Assembly: GCF_001598215.1 (NCBI RefSeq)
Contig: NZ_BCXJ01000003.1
Span: 248,001-312,000 of the forward strand
Direction of reading: 5' to 3'
Source of the DNA: Shouchella clausii
Lineage (GTDB): Bacteria > Bacillota > Bacilli > Bacillales > Bacillaceae_D
Length of the DNA: 64,000 bases
A program made the position numbers and the translations under genes. Numbering within the stretch: position 1 is the stretch's first letter; each line of letters begins with the position of its first letter. Of this stretch, positions 36,308 through 44,816 are shown in pieces. Under the pieces are notes generated by a model. The model saw nothing but the letters and a program-made list of their open reading frames with translations. It had not been told where the DNA came from and made no database searches.

Positions 36308-37153
36308 TTATTTCTTCATCCGCGTCACGGCTAGGCGCGACTTATTTACATTTTCCTTCCCTGATGGTCCACCCAGTGCCGCCACTCGTAAATAAAGGGT
36401 ATCGATTAATGCCAGTTGAATGACACGGGAAACCATTGCATCGGGCTGCCTATTTGTTTCAGCCGCTTGCGTCAATAGCAAATAATCAGCCATCGAGGCA
36501 AGTGTCGTATTTTTGTTCGAGGTAATGACAATGAGGCAAGCACCATTGCTTTTCGCCATATCACAAACATTGATAATATCGATTGTTTCTCCAGAATGGG
36601 ATATAGCAACAACGACATCCCCTCCATCCATATGACTCGCATAAATCGCTTGATAATGGGGGTCCTTCACTGATAACGCCATCCCCCCTAGCCGCATAAA
36701 TTTATGGGCGCCGTCCTCTGCAATTGTCCCTGATAAGCCTTGGCCAAAGAAATACAAGCGCTTTGCTGTATGGAGTTTGCCAATTGCTTCCTCCATTTTC
36801 TCGAACTCTATTGCATGTTTGGTCATCGTCAAAGCTGCTGTAATTTGTTCACTCATTTTGCCAAACACCGTATCAGCCAGATCCTCGGCCTCAATGTCAG
36901 CGCTTTCCTTTAATGCCGGTTTGATTTCAGCTAGTTCCTGAGCAAGTGCGACTTTTAACTCTTGGTAGCTGCTATACCCCAACTTTTTATATAAGCGAAC
37001 AACACTTGGTTCACTTACTTTGCTTAAAAGCGCCAATTCATTCATGGACAACAAAAATGGCTTTTCATGCTTTTTCAGTTGAGTGATGATTTTTTTCTCT
37101 GAACCTGTCAGTGACGCTTCACTTTGTTTAATCCGTTCTTGAAAACGAGCCAA
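36308..37153 (-). CDS. RpiR/MurR-family transcriptional regulator
   Basis: This 281-residue protein has an N-terminal HTH (residues about 1-77, MNELALLSKVSEPSVVRLYKKLGYSSYQELK) and a C-terminal SIS sugar-phosphate-binding domain (GQGLSGTIAEDGAHKFMRLG, VVVAISHSGETIDI). It starts at TTG with AGGAGGT 8 nt upstream. Two matching palindromic sites lie in its promoter region. It likely controls the four-carbon acid sugar genes that follow, with a phosphorylated intermediate as effector. Confidence 0.88.
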   Translation of the reverse strand: MARFQERIKQSEASLTGSEKKIITQLKKHEKPFLLSMNELALLSKVSEPSVVRLYKKLGYSSYQELKVALAQELAEIKPALKESADIEAEDLADTVFGKMSEQITAALTMTKHAIEFEKMEEAIGKLHTAKRLYFFGQGLSGTIAEDGAHKFMRLGGMALSVKDPHYQAIYASHMDGGDVVVAISHSGETIDIINVCDMAKSNGACLIVITSNKNTTLASMADYLLLTQAAETNRQPDAMVSRVIQLALIDTLYLRVAALGGPSGKENVNKSRLAVTRMKK

Positions 37154-37177
37154 GCAAGAACACCTCCTTCAATCTTA

Positions 37178-37197
37178 GTAATTTTACTACATAATAA
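37178..37197 (-). promoter_or_regulatory. Putative RpiR operator, proximal
   Basis: The block containing GTAATTTTACTAC is itself an imperfect palindrome and is repeated in inverted form at 37233-37252 (18 of 20 bases). It lies 25 bp upstream of the regulator start. RpiR-family operators of this TGTA-AT-rich-TACA type are known; the assignment is inference. Confidence 0.55.
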
Positions 37198-37232
37198 ACG
37201 CTTACACAACTTATAATTGCTTAAATCCCTCG

Positions 37233-37252
37233 TTATTATGTAGTTTAATTAC
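37233..37252 (-). promoter_or_regulatory. Putative RpiR operator, distal
   Basis: The inverted partner of the proximal site contains GTAGTTTAATTAC. Thirty-five bases separate the two arms, and the spacer holds a partial cre-like TGTAAGCGTTTATT (minus strand). Confidence 0.5.
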
Positions 37253-37390
37253 AAATCAGGCTTTATTCTGTTCGTTTTGCTACATTCAATTACTATTGTT
37301 ATTTATTTTTTCTTGGCTAAGGACAATTAAAAACGCCCTTTATCAAGGACGTTTCATGGGATAAACATTTGTCGCTGAATGGGCCATTGT

Positions 37391-38287
37391 TTACACAGCA
37401 AGCTCTGACCGTTTCCCTGCCTTCATGACAAGGCCTTCAAGGCGTTTCCCCATCCACTTTTCAACTTGTTGGGAAAGCGTAATAAGGCCATCCAGGTCGG
37501 TGCCTGTGTCAATGCCCATTTCATGGAACATATGGACTAAGTCCTCTGTACAAATGTTTCCTGTTGCTTTTGGCGCAAATGGACAGCCACCAAGTCCCCC
37601 AACTGCAGAATCAAAGCGCCTGACGCCCGCTTCATACCCTGCCAGTGCGTTAGCCAACCCGAGCCCGCGCGTGTTATGAAAATGGAGGCCTAATGGCACA
37701 TCCTCTCCAAATGTACGATAAAACCCATGAACGGTTTCTGCTACTTGGCGAGGGTTTGCCATCCCTGTTGTGTCAGCCAAGACAATTTCCGTCGCCCCAG
37801 CTTTAAGAAAAGACTCGCATACTGAAAAAACGCTCTTCACTTGCACGTCCCCACTAAAAGGACAGCCAAAAGAAGTCGAAATGACCGCGACAACTGGCAA
37901 TTGTGCACTTGCCTCGCCTACAACCGGCAGCAAATCACTTAATCCTTCAGCAACTGTTTTGTTGGCATTTTTTTTATTAAAAGCATCACTTGCTGAAATG
38001 GTTATATGGAGAACGTCAATGGATGTTTGCAATGCTCGTGTTATTCCTGAGCGAGATAACGCTAATCCGGCGATGCGGACACCTTCGCGGCTTTGCCATG
38101 CGGCCATTACTTCTTCGGCATCTGCCATGGCCGGAACGAGCTTTTTGTTTACAAAGGAAACGGCTTCAATTTTCGAAATGCCAGAACGAGCAGCCCTTTC
38201 CATCATCTCTATTTTTTGCTCCACCGACAGCCTTACATTCTCATTTTGCAGCCCATCTCTAGGACCAACCTCACAAATTTCAACCAA
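37391..38287 (-). CDS. Hydroxymethylglutaryl-CoA lyase-family protein
   Basis: This 298-residue TIM-barrel lyase begins LVEICEVGPRDGLQNE (catalytic Arg-Asp and metal Asp). It continues with VLADTTGMANP and HFHNTRGLGLAN (metal His-x-His) and ends with the signature GGLGGCPFAPKATGN containing the catalytic Cys. It cleaves HMG-CoA, or a close analogue, to acetyl-CoA plus a keto acid. The start is TTG at 38287, with GGGAGGGG about 7 nt upstream; the longer frame overlaps the regulator and is unlikely. The GntR gene stop overlaps this start. Partner genes are the divergent CoA transferase and symporter. Confidence 0.88.
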   Translation of the reverse strand: MVEICEVGPRDGLQNENVRLSVEQKIEMMERAARSGISKIEAVSFVNKKLVPAMADAEEVMAAWQSREGVRIAGLALSRSGITRALQTSIDVLHITISASDAFNKKNANKTVAEGLSDLLPVVGEASAQLPVVAVISTSFGCPFSGDVQVKSVFSVCESFLKAGATEIVLADTTGMANPRQVAETVHGFYRTFGEDVPLGLHFHNTRGLGLANALAGYEAGVRRFDSAVGGLGGCPFAPKATGNICTEDLVHMFHEMGIDTGTDLDGLITLSQQVEKWMGKRLEGLVMKAGKRSELAV

Positions 38288-38936
38288 ATTTGTCCCCTCC
38301 CTCGTAATAATAAAGCACGTAATCCCTGCCTTTGAAAATATGTTCATTCATTGCCGCTTTCGCTCGTTCAGCATCCCTCTCTTCAATCGCTGCCACAATC
38401 GTTTTATGGGCAGCAAGGGACTGCTGCAATCCATCTTCGCCAAACCAATAAAAAGATCGGTAAATAAAAGGCAATACAACCACTTTTGCAATTAATTCTT
38501 GGATATGCCGGTTGCGGCTCGCACGATAAACTGCATCATGAAATTGTGTGTTGGCAGCAATGACAGCACTGATCCGCTCTTCATGGGGCAAGGATGAAGC
38601 CAATATGGCTTGTTCATACTGGCTGTTTGCTTGTTGTATTGCCGCCAAATCTTCTGATTGGTAATGCAGGGCAGCTTGCCCGGCGCCATAGCTTTCAAGC
38701 ATTGCCCGTAAATCATAAATTTGCCGCAAATCTTCTTTCGAAAACGTGCGGACGAAAAATCCCCGTTTTAGCGGTTGGACAAGCCCATCAAATTCAAGTT
38801 GCTTTAACGCGCTGCGAATAGGCGTCCTACTCACATTCCAGTCGATTGTAAGCGCTTCCTCAGTAAGGCGTTCCCCTTGTTTGTAGCGGCCAGTTATGAT
38901 CGCTTCTTTCATTTGCTCGTATACGTTCATTGCCAC
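38280..38936 (-). CDS. GntR-family (FadR subfamily) regulator
   Basis: This 218-residue regulator has an N-terminal winged helix (MKEAIITGRYKQGERLTEEALTIDWNVSRTPIRSALKQLEFDGLV) and an all-helical FCD ligand domain with the His/Asp metal-site pattern (HDAVYRASRN). Its stop overlaps the start of the lyase gene, so the two are coupled. Palindromic TTGTATACAA sites before this gene and before the divergent CoA transferase are good operator candidates. Confidence 0.88.
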   Translation of the reverse strand: MAMNVYEQMKEAIITGRYKQGERLTEEALTIDWNVSRTPIRSALKQLEFDGLVQPLKRGFFVRTFSKEDLRQIYDLRAMLESYGAGQAALHYQSEDLAAIQQANSQYEQAILASSLPHEERISAVIAANTQFHDAVYRASRNRHIQELIAKVVVLPFIYRSFYWFGEDGLQQSLAAHKTIVAAIEERDAERAKAAMNEHIFKGRDYVLYYYEGGDKFG

Positions 38937-38987
38937 ACCTCTTACAAATTAGTGTAGCCGATGTTACCAATGATGGCAACGCTTAAA

Positions 38988-38997
38988 TTGTATACAA
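38988..38997. promoter_or_regulatory. Putative GntR operator, left
   Basis: TTGTATACAA is a perfect 10-bp palindrome of the type bound by FadR-subfamily GntR proteins. It lies 52 bp upstream of the GntR start. Confidence 0.65.
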
Positions 38998-39234
38998 AAT
39001 GATGTCTACTCGAATTTAGCAAGTGTTTTTTTCGAAACAGGCCCACTAAAAAAAGACGAATATTAATAGAAAACAATCCGATTTAAAACATATTTTTAAC
39101 GAATATGGCGGATATTTAACACGTCAAAATGTGCCCATTATTCGTTTTTAAACCAAAATCCTCTTTAAATCCAGTTATCCTGCACTAGGTAAAAAGACTC
39201 AATATCTAATTTTTCTAACAAATAAGATAGACTT
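38998..39234. other. AT-rich divergent gap between the GntR and CoA-transferase genes
   Basis: This non-coding stretch between the two operators shows no ORF with a plausible RBS and no RNA structure that I recognise. The whole gap, 38937-39292, is 356 bp. Promoters for both directions must lie here, but no convincing -35/-10 pair stood out. Confidence 0.4.
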
Positions 39235-39246
39235 TTTGTATACAAA
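39235..39246. promoter_or_regulatory. Putative GntR operator, right
   Basis: TTTGTATACAAA is a perfect 12-bp palindrome containing the same core as the left site, 47 bp upstream of the CoA-transferase start. The near-equal distance from each divergent gene supports joint control. Confidence 0.65.
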
Positions 39247-39292
39247 GTGATAGATTGTTCTAAAAGAAAACGCTAACAACAGGAGGGAATGT

Positions 39293-40504
39293 ATGTCACA
39301 CTCAACATCGACCCCTTTACCATTGGAAGGCATTCGCGTGCTTGAATTAGGCTCTTTGATTGCTGGCCCTTTTACGGGCAGATTGCTGGCCGACTTTGGC
39401 GCAGAAGTCATTAAAGTCGAATCACCCGATAAACCAGATCCTATGCGAAAATGGGGAAAACATAAAAATGGCATCGGGCTGTGGTGGCCGATCCAATCAA
39501 GGAACAAACGATCGATTACATTAAACTTACGAGAACAAGAAGGGCAACAACTCTTTAAGGAGCTTTCCGAAAAATCGGACATTGTTCTAGAAAATTTTCG
39601 TCCTGGCACAATGGAGAAGTGGGGACTTTCGTATGAATCACTTTCTGAAGGCAATGAAGGGCTGATTATGGTACGTACATCTGGTTTTGGACAAACAGGG
39701 CCATACAAAAAACGTGCCGGCTTTGGCAGCGTTGGCGAAGCAATGGGCGGCATCCGCCACGTAACTGGCTACCAAGATCGGCCTCCATCGCGGATTGGCA
39801 TATCGATTGGCGATACACTTGCTGCTTTATTTTCGGCAATCGGCTGCTTGGCTGCCTTGCAAGAGCGCAACCGTTCAGGCAAAGGCCAAATCGTCGATAC
39901 CGCCATTTATGAATCGGTTTTTGCTGTCATGGAAAGTACAGTGCCTGACTACTTGCTCGCAGGGGCGATCCGGGAACGTATGGGCAATACGCTTCCTGGC
40001 ATCGCTCCTTCTAACATTTATTTGACGAAAGACCGTACCTTCATTGTCATTGGCGCTAATGCAGACGGCGTGTTTCGCCGGCTTTGTGAAGCGATGGGTG
40101 AACCGGAGTTGGCAAACCATCCCGATTACTCCAGCCACGAAGCACGCGGGGAAAATATGAAAGCACTTGACGAACGAATTGAAAAGTGGACAACCTCTCT
40201 TTTCGCCGAGGAGGCGCTTGCGATTCTCGAACAAAAAGGCGTTCCGTCTGGATTGATTTATTCCGCGAAAGAGATGGTTGAAGACCCTCATTATCAAGCG
40301 CGGGAAATGATTGTCCATGTCGATCATCCTACACTTGGGCCTTTTCCAATGCCTGGCGTAGTTCCTAAACTAAGCCGGACGCCAGGGGCGATCAAACACA
40401 CTGGCTCCATTGCTCCTGGTAGCGATAATGAAGCCATTTATGGACAGTTGCTGAAGCTTGACAATGAGGCGTTATCCGCTTTGCAGAAGCGAAAAATTAT
40501 ATAA
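39293..40504 (+). CDS. CaiB/BaiF-family CoA transferase
   Basis: This 403-residue class III CoA transferase begins PLEGIRVLELGSLIAGPFTGRLLADFGAEVIKVE, the hallmark N-terminus, and has NKRSITLNLREQEG and TSGFGQTGPYKKRAGFG. The family transfers CoA between carboxylates through an aspartyl intermediate. AGGAGGG precedes the ATG. With the HMG-CoA-lyase-type protein it would activate and then cleave a branched hydroxy acid; 3-hydroxy-3-methylglutarate or citramalate-like acids are possible. The specific acid is inference. Confidence 0.88.
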   Translation: MSHSTSTPLPLEGIRVLELGSLIAGPFTGRLLADFGAEVIKVESPDKPDPMRKWGKHKNGIGLWWPIQSRNKRSITLNLREQEGQQLFKELSEKSDIVLENFRPGTMEKWGLSYESLSEGNEGLIMVRTSGFGQTGPYKKRAGFGSVGEAMGGIRHVTGYQDRPPSRIGISIGDTLAALFSAIGCLAALQERNRSGKGQIVDTAIYESVFAVMESTVPDYLLAGAIRERMGNTLPGIAPSNIYLTKDRTFIVIGANADGVFRRLCEAMGEPELANHPDYSSHEARGENMKALDERIEKWTTSLFAEEALAILEQKGVPSGLIYSAKEMVEDPHYQAREMIVHVDHPTLGPFPMPGVVPKLSRTPGAIKHTGSIAPGSDNEAIYGQLLKLDNEALSALQKRKII

Positions 40505-40518
40505 AACGGAGGTGCCAA

Positions 40519-40779
40519 ATGGATAAGAACATAAAAGAACCTGTGAAAAAGCCGTGGATTTGGATGGTACTGGGCTTGCTTGTCCTTTTTAACGCGCCCT
40601 GGTATTTGCCCAGAGGCAGCGCCGAGCCTTTTATATTCGGGTTCCCCTATTGGGCTGTAATTACTATTATCCTCTCACTAGCACTATGCGGCTATATTAG
40701 TTGGTTAATGTTAAGCCAGTGGAATATTGTTGAAGACGTTGAAGAAGAATCAGAAGCAGAAAGAAGGGACAGCCCATGA
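40519..40779 (+). CDS. DUF3311-like small membrane protein, symporter partner
   Basis: This 86-residue protein has two hydrophobic helices (about 13-32 and 43-66) and an acidic C-terminal tail. It matches the DUF3311 pattern (WMVLGLLVLFNAPWYLP and a Pro-rich link). Such genes precede sodium:solute symporters of the SSS family. Its end overlaps the start of the symporter gene by 4 bp (ATGA), indicating coupled translation and probably a two-component transporter. Confidence 0.75.
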   Translation: MDKNIKEPVKKPWIWMVLGLLVLFNAPWYLPRGSAEPFIFGFPYWAVITIILSLALCGYISWLMLSQWNIVEDVEEESEAERRDSP

Positions 40780-42305
40780 ACTTAACGTTTTCCGGAACAG
40801 ACGGGATCATTATTTTATGTGCATACGCCGTCATCACGTTATTGATTGGCTGGTGGGCAGGAAGGGGCGAGAAAATAAGCAATACACTCGGCGATTATTA
40901 TTTAGCCGGCAAAAACCTTGGCCTGATTGCCCTGTTTTTTACGCTGTATGCCACCCAATATAGCGGCAACAATGTTGTCGGCTACGCGCCAACCGCATAT
41001 CGGGAAGGCTTTTCGTGGCTGCAATCGATTCCTTTTATGACGATCATTATTGGCATGTATTTGTTGATTGCCCCGCGCCTTTATGTATTATCAAAACGTT
41101 TCCAATTTATTACGCCTGCCGATTGGATCACACACCGGTTCCGTTCCAAAAGCGTAACGCTTCTTGCTGTTGCCTTAATGCTCTGGGCGCTTTGCAATTA
41201 TTTGCTTGAGCAGCTTGTCGCCATCGGCCATGCGGTTGCCGGCCTAACTGGCGGTGCCATTCCGTATGAATATGCAGTGATTGGTTTTATTCTTGTCATG
41301 CTTGCTTATGAATGGATGGGCGGCATGAAGGCAGTTGCCTATACCGACGTCCTACAAGGCCTGTCTTTATTAGTCGGCATCATTATCCTGCTAGTTGGCG
41401 CTCTCACATTGACAGGAGGAAACTTTGCGGGGATGACACAAGATTTAGCAAACACCGTTCCAGAGAAAATAGGCGTCCCTGATACGATCACATCGATCAA
41501 CTGGCTAAGCATGATTGTGCTTATCGGGTTTGGCGCCATCATTTATCCCCATGCGATTCAGCGGATTTACTCTTCCAAAAGCGAACGGACGTTAAAACAG
41601 TCGCTGGCAAGAATGGCTTGGTTGCCACCAGTAACAACTGGGTTTGTGTTCATCGTCGGCATTATTTGCCTTTCCCTGTATCCGAATCTCGATGTTGCTC
41701 AGTCAGAACAGCTAATTGGGATGCTTGCCAATGATGTAGCAGCATTAAATAGCGTCTATTATTGGGCAATGGTGATTTTCTTCGGAGCGATCGTATCAGC
41801 AATCGTCTCAACCGCTGATTCGGCCTTGCTCAGCTTTTCTTCAATTGTTTCAAAAGACATCTACGGCGAATACATAAACCGGGAAGCAACGGAAGCGCAG
41901 AAAGTAAAAGTAGGCAAAGTGGTCGGTGTAGTAGCTGTTGCCTTGCTGCTATGGATTGCTTGGAACCCTCCAGGAACGCTGTACCAAATATTCGTCTTGA
42001 AATTCGAGTTGCTCGTCCAAGTATTCCCAGCATTTGGGCTTGGCCTCTACTGGAAAAAGCTTGCCCCTAAACCTGTTTTTATCGGCATGCTAGCTGGGGC
42101 GCTCCTCGCCGGGCTGATGACACTCACAGGCAACAACACCTTTTATGGCATTCACGGCGGCGTGCTTGGACTCGCTTTAAATGTCTCCATTTGTGTGATC
42201 GGTTCACTGATCGCACCGACTTCTCATAAGGAACAAGAGAAAGCAATCGAACGAACGGAATTAAAAGTCGCTGACTTCCGTGACAAAAAAGCGACAGTCG
42301 GATAA
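40776..42305 (+). CDS. Sodium:solute symporter (SSS family)
   Basis: This 509-residue integral membrane protein has about 13 hydrophobic segments. SSS-family features include the N-terminal LGDYYLAGKNLG, YATQYSGNNVVGYAPTAYREGF, the GGMKAVAYTDVLQG segment and AIVSTADSALLSFSSIVSKDIY. It imports a carboxylate or amino-acid-like solute with Na+. As part of the GntR-regulated CoA-transferase operon it most likely imports the acid activated by that transferase. Confidence 0.9.
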   Translation: MNLTFSGTDGIIILCAYAVITLLIGWWAGRGEKISNTLGDYYLAGKNLGLIALFFTLYATQYSGNNVVGYAPTAYREGFSWLQSIPFMTIIIGMYLLIAPRLYVLSKRFQFITPADWITHRFRSKSVTLLAVALMLWALCNYLLEQLVAIGHAVAGLTGGAIPYEYAVIGFILVMLAYEWMGGMKAVAYTDVLQGLSLLVGIIILLVGALTLTGGNFAGMTQDLANTVPEKIGVPDTITSINWLSMIVLIGFGAIIYPHAIQRIYSSKSERTLKQSLARMAWLPPVTTGFVFIVGIICLSLYPNLDVAQSEQLIGMLANDVAALNSVYYWAMVIFFGAIVSAIVSTADSALLSFSSIVSKDIYGEYINREATEAQKVKVGKVVGVVAVALLLWIAWNPPGTLYQIFVLKFELLVQVFPAFGLGLYWKKLAPKPVFIGMLAGALLAGLMTLTGNNTFYGIHGGVLGLALNVSICVIGSLIAPTSHKEQEKAIERTELKVADFRDKKATVG

Positions 42306-42308
42306 TTC

Positions 42309-43106
42309 CTATTCCACTGCATCACGGTTGTAAAAATCGAGCATCACATAGACCGCGGCCTCAAAACACTCTTTTGGGGCCAGTGCTTTTACATGAATTT
42401 CGTTTGTTTCTTCGATTAGACTATAATCGACGTACCACATGAACCCTTTGCTGCTTTTCAAAAAGAAATTCACTTGGATTAGCTCGCTTTCATCACGGGT
42501 ATAATGAGAAATCATCATGGAGATGTTGTCCAGCGAAAAACCATGGTTGCGAAAATCATCTAAAAAAATATTAAAGTTCTCAGGATAGATTTGATCACGG
42601 ATAATGGCATCGATTTCCTCGCTTTTCGCTTGCGAAAATAGATCAAACCCTTGGGAGCTCAGCCTAAAATTCTCTGGCAAGTCAACATCCTCGTCTGCTA
42701 ATCCAAAGAAATCAGCCATGCGCTCCCATAACGGATCCGAATGTTTGCACAGCTCAAAACGATGCTCCATGCCCTTAAACGTTTGGACAATCATTTCATC
42801 CCCTTCAATTTGATGAAAAATCAACACATGGTTTCCATGGACACAGCGTGTTTTTTTCTGTGATTTAATTAGCAAGTGGATAAAACTTTCCAGCCCTTTG
42901 ACAAGATTGCTAGAACGTGTTTCGTCCCAATAGCCACGGTTGTTTAAAAGGGTTTCTGCCTGGTTTGAAAACGTAACAAGCTGCTCCTCCGTTTCTGCCA
43001 ATTGCAATTCATTTAAAATATCCGCAGCCGCTTTCTCATACCCACATAACACTAACGCAGCGACAAATTCCTCTGTCGAAAGGGCGATTTGCTTGTCCTG
43101 TATCAT
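42309..43106 (-). CDS. Hypothetical protein downstream of the LXG locus
   Basis: This 265-residue, acidic, apparently cytosolic protein has no signal peptide or hydrophobic helix. I do not recognise its family. A faint similarity in size and position to EspG-like secretion chaperones of type VII loci is possible but not shown. The ATG at 43106 has GAGGTGG 5 nt upstream and is preferred to the GTG three codons earlier. It is in the same orientation as the LXG genes and separated by about 240 bp from the second membrane protein. An effector chaperone, an immunity factor or an unrelated gene are all possible. Confidence 0.6.
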   Translation of the reverse strand: MIQDKQIALSTEEFVAALVLCGYEKAAADILNELQLAETEEQLVTFSNQAETLLNNRGYWDETRSSNLVKGLESFIHLLIKSQKKTRCVHGNHVLIFHQIEGDEMIVQTFKGMEHRFELCKHSDPLWERMADFFGLADEDVDLPENFRLSSQGFDLFSQAKSEEIDAIIRDQIYPENFNIFLDDFRNHGFSLDNISMMISHYTRDESELIQVNFFLKSSKGFMWYVDYSLIEETNEIHVKALAPKECFEAAVYVMLDFYNRDAVE

Positions 43107-43344
43107 ACATTCCACCTCAATTTTTTAATTAAAATTTATATAGCTTGTCTAAATGCAGCGCCAAAAACTGTTTTGATTGTCTTTTTGAGCCGAGGCGAGT
43201 TATGGGAGAACAGAATGCTAAATGTCTTTAAAAACACCATCCATCGTTATTTTCAAGATGATTAGATGGAGTAAAGGGGAAGTAATCTTCCCTCCAACAC
43301 CTCCATTTTAACTACGAGCAATTGCGCTTTACGTTTCCCTTTTT

Positions 43345-43965
43345 TTACAAGCCAAACATATTAATGATCCCAACTAATACAAGAAAATACCAGATACCCA
43401 GAAGCAGCGTTATCGGCCTCTGAACATAGAAAGGAAAACGGGATAATAGATTTTGAATTTCGGCATTCAATCCGCAGAAATAGATAGCTATATAGCGAAA
43501 ACCCTCACTCCATACCGTTTTCGACTTGTCAAACGCATTCGCTGCATAAAACGTCAACACATAACTCGGCATAATGAGGGATAAAAAACTAAACGAACAA
43601 TTAACCATAAGAAAAACTGCTAAAATTCCTGACGGAAAAGGAAGGCCTCCATCAAAATCTGCATACCAAGTTACGAGCGTAAAAAACAGCAGGGCAGGAG
43701 CAAGAAACCATAAACTTTTAAGAAACCCTTTAAAAGTAAATACGTTCTCTCTTTCTTCCGGCTCTATTTCTACTGACTTTTTTGTATGGAAGCCATCAAT
43801 AAAGGCGAGCAAAAAAATGCCTGGTTGAACAAACATGAAAATTAAAATCCAAGATACAAACGGGTCGCGCCAATACAAAACATTGGTCAGCAAAATGAAT
43901 GTCATAATAAGAAAACACAGTTGACCTTTAGCCAACGTTTTTAAACTCTTGCGAAAGGAAAACAT
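43345..43965 (-). CDS. Membrane protein, tandem paralogue 2 (candidate immunity protein)
   Basis: This 206-residue protein has about five hydrophobic segments (16-33, 36-56, 84-102, 112-145, 180-203). It is a close paralogue of the upstream gene: both begin with the same FRKSLKTLAKGQL/IRKSLKTLAKGQL pattern and share SEGFRYIAIYF-GLNAEIQNLLSRFPFY near the C-terminus. The overall pattern is DUF624-like but not a clear family hit. It lies behind an LXG toxin with a membrane-active-looking tail, so immunity to a pore former is a reasonable inference. AGGAG precedes the ATG. Confidence 0.7.
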   Translation of the reverse strand: MFSFRKSLKTLAKGQLCFLIMTFILLTNVLYWRDPFVSWILIFMFVQPGIFLLAFIDGFHTKKSVEIEPEERENVFTFKGFLKSLWFLAPALLFFTLVTWYADFDGGLPFPSGILAVFLMVNCSFSFLSLIMPSYVLTFYAANAFDKSKTVWSEGFRYIAIYFCGLNAEIQNLLSRFPFYVQRPITLLLGIWYFLVLVGIINMFGL

Positions 43966-44169
43966 CTAGTACGCTCCTGGCTTAGAAAACTATTCTCCGT
44001 TTGGGAGATCGCCAATTCACAATTATGTTTTTCGTTGCAGACCAAATAATAATTAAGGCATCTTAAAAGTCTGCCACGATCAAAGCACTATTACGAAGGA
44101 AGGAGAAGTCTTTCACTTAAGGAAAACCTTTAAAAATAGACGGATTCCCTCTTTCTCCCCCTCAATCTC

Positions 44170-44790
44170 TTACCAACCAAACAACGATCCAATAGATATA
44201 TAAGCAAAGATATACCATATACACAGAAGAAGTGTAATCGGCCTTTGAATGTAAAAAGGGAAACGGGACAATAGATTTTGTATCTCCGCATTTAATCCAG
44301 AGAAATAAATAGCTATATAGCGAAAACCCTCGCTCCACGCAGTGTTTGCTTTGTCATACGCATTCGCTATATAAAACAGAACCACGTAACTTGGCACAAA
44401 CAACGATAAAAAATTAAAAAATCCATTTACCAGCAAAAACCCTAATATTAATGCAGAAGGAAAGGGCACAACAGCCTCACGGTCAAGATGCCCCACCGTT
44501 AATGTCATAAATATTAAAACAGGAGCGAGCAACCATAAACTTTTGAGAAACCCTTTTAAGGAAAACACACTCCCTCTTTCCTCCGGTTCAACTTCAACTG
44601 TCTTTTTTGTACGAAAACCATCGACAAAGGCAAGCAAGAAAATGCCCGGCTGGATTAACATTAGAATTAAAATCCAAGATGCTAGTGGATCACGCCAATA
44701 CAATACATTAATTAGTAAAATTAATGTCATAATAAGGAAACCCAACTGCCCCTTGGCCAACGTTTTTAGACTTTTTCGAATGGAAAACAT
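44170..44790 (-). CDS. Membrane protein, tandem paralogue 1 (candidate immunity protein)
   Basis: This 206-residue polytopic membrane protein is the same length as its neighbour and aligns with it end to end. It starts 26 bp after the LXG toxin stop, in the same orientation, which is the usual place for an immunity gene. The two copies differ most in the middle loop after the third helix, for example VGHLDREAVVP against TWYADFDGGLP. AGGAG is found 8 nt before the ATG. Immunity is inferred from position and topology, not seen directly. Confidence 0.72.
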   Translation of the reverse strand: MFSIRKSLKTLAKGQLGFLIMTLILLINVLYWRDPLASWILILMLIQPGIFLLAFVDGFRTKKTVEVEPEERGSVFSLKGFLKSLWLLAPVLIFMTLTVGHLDREAVVPFPSALILGFLLVNGFFNFLSLFVPSYVVLFYIANAYDKANTAWSEGFRYIAIYFSGLNAEIQNLLSRFPFYIQRPITLLLCIWYIFAYISIGSLFGW

Positions 44791-44816
44791 TACAATCTCC
44801 TATTATTTGGAATGAA

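Noticed and set aside
39199-39753. 184-residue minus-strand frame
   Set aside because: Antisense to the CoA-transferase gene and running across its RBS and the operator region; not protein-like.
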